NCBI GenBank assembly: GCA_961205875.1
Contig: OY540813.1
Location: 1-64,000 of the forward strand
Direction: 5' to 3'
DNA length: 64,000 nt
Source: Sialis fuliginosa
Taxonomy: Eukaryota; Arthropoda; Insecta; Megaloptera; Sialidae
The notes beneath the pieces were generated by a model. That model was not told the origin of the DNA, searched no databases, and saw nothing but the letters and a program-made list of their open reading frames with translations. The first letter of the stretch is position 1, and each line of letters opens with the position of its first letter. Made by a program: the position numbers and the translations under genes. Of the stretch, positions 61,390 to 64,000 are shown piece by piece.

Positions 61390-62626
61390 TGACCGTGGTA
61401 CGAGTAGACAGACAGTGGTTGGTGTATATGATGTACTTATTTGTATAAAGAGCAGGAGGGCGATGTTGATGATGACGACGACGTCTGTATATACGTTTGG
61501 AGGGGGTGTGTGTGGTGTATGCGTCGTACCGCGGGTGCACCGTTTTGTATTTTATCTATGTACATATATATATATGTATGCCGTGACTGCATTCCACTGT
61601 GTTCTGCGTCTGGGTGGTGCCGTCTCCCCGTGCAATACCTCCGAGCACACAATTCATACATACACATTATTTATTTCGACAGACAGTGAACTGTGACATC
61701 CTGAAAGTTAGCATAATGTTTAGCGTTTAAGTATTATATAAAAAATGAAATTAAAAATTATCAATTTACTGAGTCTTTTTATTTATTGACCTGTCTCCTG
61801 TTTGTTGTAGTCTTTCTTAAATACGCACGCATAATTGAGACTTTATTGTAATTATGTTTGTACAAAAATATTTAGGAAATTAAATTTTTATGTTTTTAAT
61901 ATTTTATGGATCTTTTTATTTATTTTATTATCATTTTTAATACAGGTTCTTCGAAACGTCGATGTCACGTCTCTGATTGGTTACGGCTGCGGTTTTGGCG
62001 GAGATCTACATTGATTCAATAAATAGGTAATTTACAATCAAAAATGGTGAATTGGTTATTTTTTTAGAATTCCGTAAAAAACTAGGGACCCGCTCTGTCT
62101 GTCCGTCTGTATGTTACTACGATGAGATTTTTGAAAAAAAAATTTTTTGGACCCCCCTAATTTTTTTTTTCACTTGCCCCATTGAGTGGGCTGTCTTTAG
62201 ATAGGTCTCTTAAAGTGTAACAAAAAATGATCAAGGACTTTTCGATTTTTATTACATTGAGAAGTTATTTTAAACTATATAGGTATAATATGATAACTGA
62301 TAAACGACAGGCCCGTATTAAGGACAAGTTTACAATTGTTATTTTATAATAAAATGTATACAATAGGCTCTCTGTTTACGCGGTAGATACGTTCCACAGA
62401 AAATACAGTGCTAAGATTGTAAAATTAGGGATACGTTTTCTAAAACCGTGTAAAACCAAAATAATACTAAAAAAAGTTATCTGAAAGAAATTAATATAAA
62501 AATAAAAATCAATTAAATTTTATTTATTTAATTTTATTGAAAAATATCAATATTTTTTACATTTTTTGATGAGAATTATCGTCACTATCTGAAACCGTTT
62601 ACGAAGATTTGAATAATAACATTGAA
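61390..62626. other. CBP 3' UTR and spacer to the zinc-finger gene
   Basis: The first 600 bp are less AT-rich than the introns and carry no frame of note; they fit a CBP 3' UTR. AATAAA at 62018-62023 is a candidate poly(A) signal. Beyond it are a poly-A/poly-T rich patch (62130-62175) related to 46800-46960 (cactt(g)ccccattgagtggg, ctttagataggtctctta) and AT-rich spacer. Confidence 0.55.
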
Positions 62627-63039
62627 TTAACTTTTAACATGAGCGTGTTTACTCTTCAAATGTTTATCAAGGCCGGCCTCCTTGAAGAACTGTTTCCCGC
62701 ACAATTTGCAAAGATACCGCCCTTTGGCAGTGGCGGTGTCGGTGTCGGTGTCGTTATGTTTCCTCTTGAGATGCCTGGCGAGACTGCTGGTCCTTGTGAA
62801 GTGTCTGTCGCACACTTGGCACGCGTGCGTCCTGTGCGCCGTGTGCGTGACCATGTGAGACGCGAGCCCGTTACCGTGGACGAAGCGCTTGTCGCACAGC
62901 GAGCACGCGTAAGGCCGCTCGCCGGTGTGGGTGCGGACGTGGCCGCGCAGGTCGAACGCCTTGGCGAACGCGCGCCCGCACTCGGCACACACGTGCGGAC
63001 GCTCGCCCGTGTGCGTGCGACGGTGGCTCCGCAAATCAC
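62627..63039 (-). CDS. C2H2 zinc-finger protein, last exon (partial)
   Basis: The minus-strand exon runs from an acceptor (tttgcag) at 63039 to a TAA at 62627-62629. It encodes about four and a half C2H2 fingers: the tail of one (LRSHRRTHTGERP), then HVCAECGRAFAKAFDLRGHV, YACSLCDKRFVHGNGLASHM, HACQVCDRHFTRTSSLARHL and a last YLCKLCGKQFFKEAGLDKHL before HAHVKS. Standard TGERP linkers join the early fingers; a (DT)n-like insert separates the last. This is a nuclear DNA-binding protein of unknown target. Upstream exons lie to the right, probably outside the window, so the gene is incomplete here. The finger region is GC-rich against its surroundings. Confidence 0.88.
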
Positions 63040-63104
63040 CTGCAAAATTCAATTATCAGAAAACAAACTGTCTTAAAAACTAACCTAAGTTATAAAACAG
63101 ATAA

Positions 63105-64000
63105 CAGTGGCGAGGCGTGAAATTTTTAATAAGGGAAACATATTTTGTCAATCCTTCCCCTCCTATTAACAAAAAAAACTAGTTATGAAACACATTAAGT
63201 TCGAGCTTTTACTGTTTTAAATAAATTCTTATATATTTGTATAGTAACTAGATGATTCTACGTCTTATTTTCTTGTATTTTAGTCGATATTTGTTTGACG
63301 AGTTGAAGGAAATTTCACTAAAAAAAATTGAATTTTTGATTACGTTAAAAGTATGTTTATTGTATAGAAAATGACGTGAAAAGTTGTTTGTTTCAAACCG
63401 CAGGTCTGTATCTCAAACCGTTCTCGAGATATAGCCTCTCAAAGTTTCAGTTTTTTCAAAATTTTAAAGAAAAAAGGCCATAACTTTTGAACGCGTGGTC
63501 GTAATTGATTTTAGTTGACGGATTTGGAATCAGCGTGTCAAAATCTATATAATGACATGTATAATACCTTAAAATCCGACAAAAAAAATTTCGTCAAAAA
63601 TCGACATTTTTTTAAGGTATACCCCTTTGAATTTTTTCGAGTTTTCGCGAATTATTTTTTTTTCGAGTTTTAAGGTATTATACATGTCATTATATAGATT
63701 TTGACACGCTGATTTCAAATCCGTCAACCAAAATCAATTTCGACCACGCGTTCAAAAGTTATGGCCTTTTTTCTCCAAAAATTTGAAAAAACTAAAACTT
63801 TGAGAGGCTATATCTCGAAAACGGTTTGAGATACAGACCTGCGGTTTGAAACAAACAACTTTTCACGTCATTTTCTATACAATAAACATACTTTTAACGA
63901 AATCAAAAGTTCAAATTTTTTTAATGAAATTTCATTCAACTTGTCATACAAATATCGACTAAAATACAAGAAAATAAGACGTAGAGGTATTATAGTTTTA
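63105..64000. mobile_element. hAT-like element containing a 729-bp palindrome, running off the window
   Basis: Begins cagtggcgaggcgtgaaatt, a hAT-style tip, followed by 150 bp that are the reverse complement of 59284-59435, then the palindrome 63257-63985 (tips tctacgtcttattttcttgt and aaaataagacgtaga). The halves pair over about 350 bp each. It is the second full copy of the palindrome at 58546-59283. The far tip is not in the window, so the target duplication cannot be checked. It lies in an intron or the 5' side of the zinc-finger gene. Confidence 0.75.

Overview
The window is the left end of an animal chromosome, almost certainly from an insect. It opens with 440 uninterrupted copies of the C-rich strand of the TTAGG telomere repeat. 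Behind it lie intron-rich, AT-rich genes of animal type. The CREB-binding protein carries an extra segment (around SLKAYGLGSNR) that I recall from insect homologues. A TRAS/R1-like LINE remnant beside the telomere repeat also fits an insect. I cannot fix the order; the very low GC and the telomeric LINE suggest Hemiptera, but weakly.

Chromosome end (1-7.6 kb): terminal (CCTAA)n to 2202; a GC-rich 11-bp minisatellite (2203-3278); a mosaic of TTAGG blocks in the opposite orientation to the terminal array, alternating with a 25-bp GC-rich motif (3279-5075); the decayed 3' end of a TRAS/R1-like LINE (about 5076-5680); a 155-bp satellite of about six units (5727-6614); and a small foldback element.

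Gene region: MED9, NCBP2AS2-like and YIPF3-like (7642-9040, +), packed end to end in one frame; GTPBP1 (13078-10026, -); PUS3 (14356-16921, +), tail to tail with ERMARD (18718-16951, -); SMARCD/BAP60 (23900-25617, +); two tandem low-molecular-weight tyrosine phosphatases (26485-27405 and 27879-28577, +); PGRMC/MSBP (29094-29875, +); CREB-binding protein/nejire (34861-61389, +, 22 core exons plus one possible cassette exon, 2500 codons); and the last exon of a C2H2 zinc-finger gene (63042-62627, -).

Several genes act in transcription and chromatin (MED9, BAP60, CBP, the zinc-finger protein). The others serve RNA modification or decay (PUS3, GTPBP1, ERMARD), Golgi or endoplasmic reticulum membranes (YIPF3, PGRMC) and phosphotyrosine signalling. 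I see no common pathway that would explain their linkage.

Intergenic and intronic space is full of short inverted-repeat DNA elements. These include a 2.27-kb near-perfect palindrome in the CBP intron before the HAT-core exon, a hAT-type element with a clear 8-bp target duplication, and families of 0.15-1.4 kb foldback elements. The observations I value most are the three-gene same-frame polycistron, the giant palindrome in CBP, the 60-nt stop-free intron before the bromodomain, and the telomere orientation switch.
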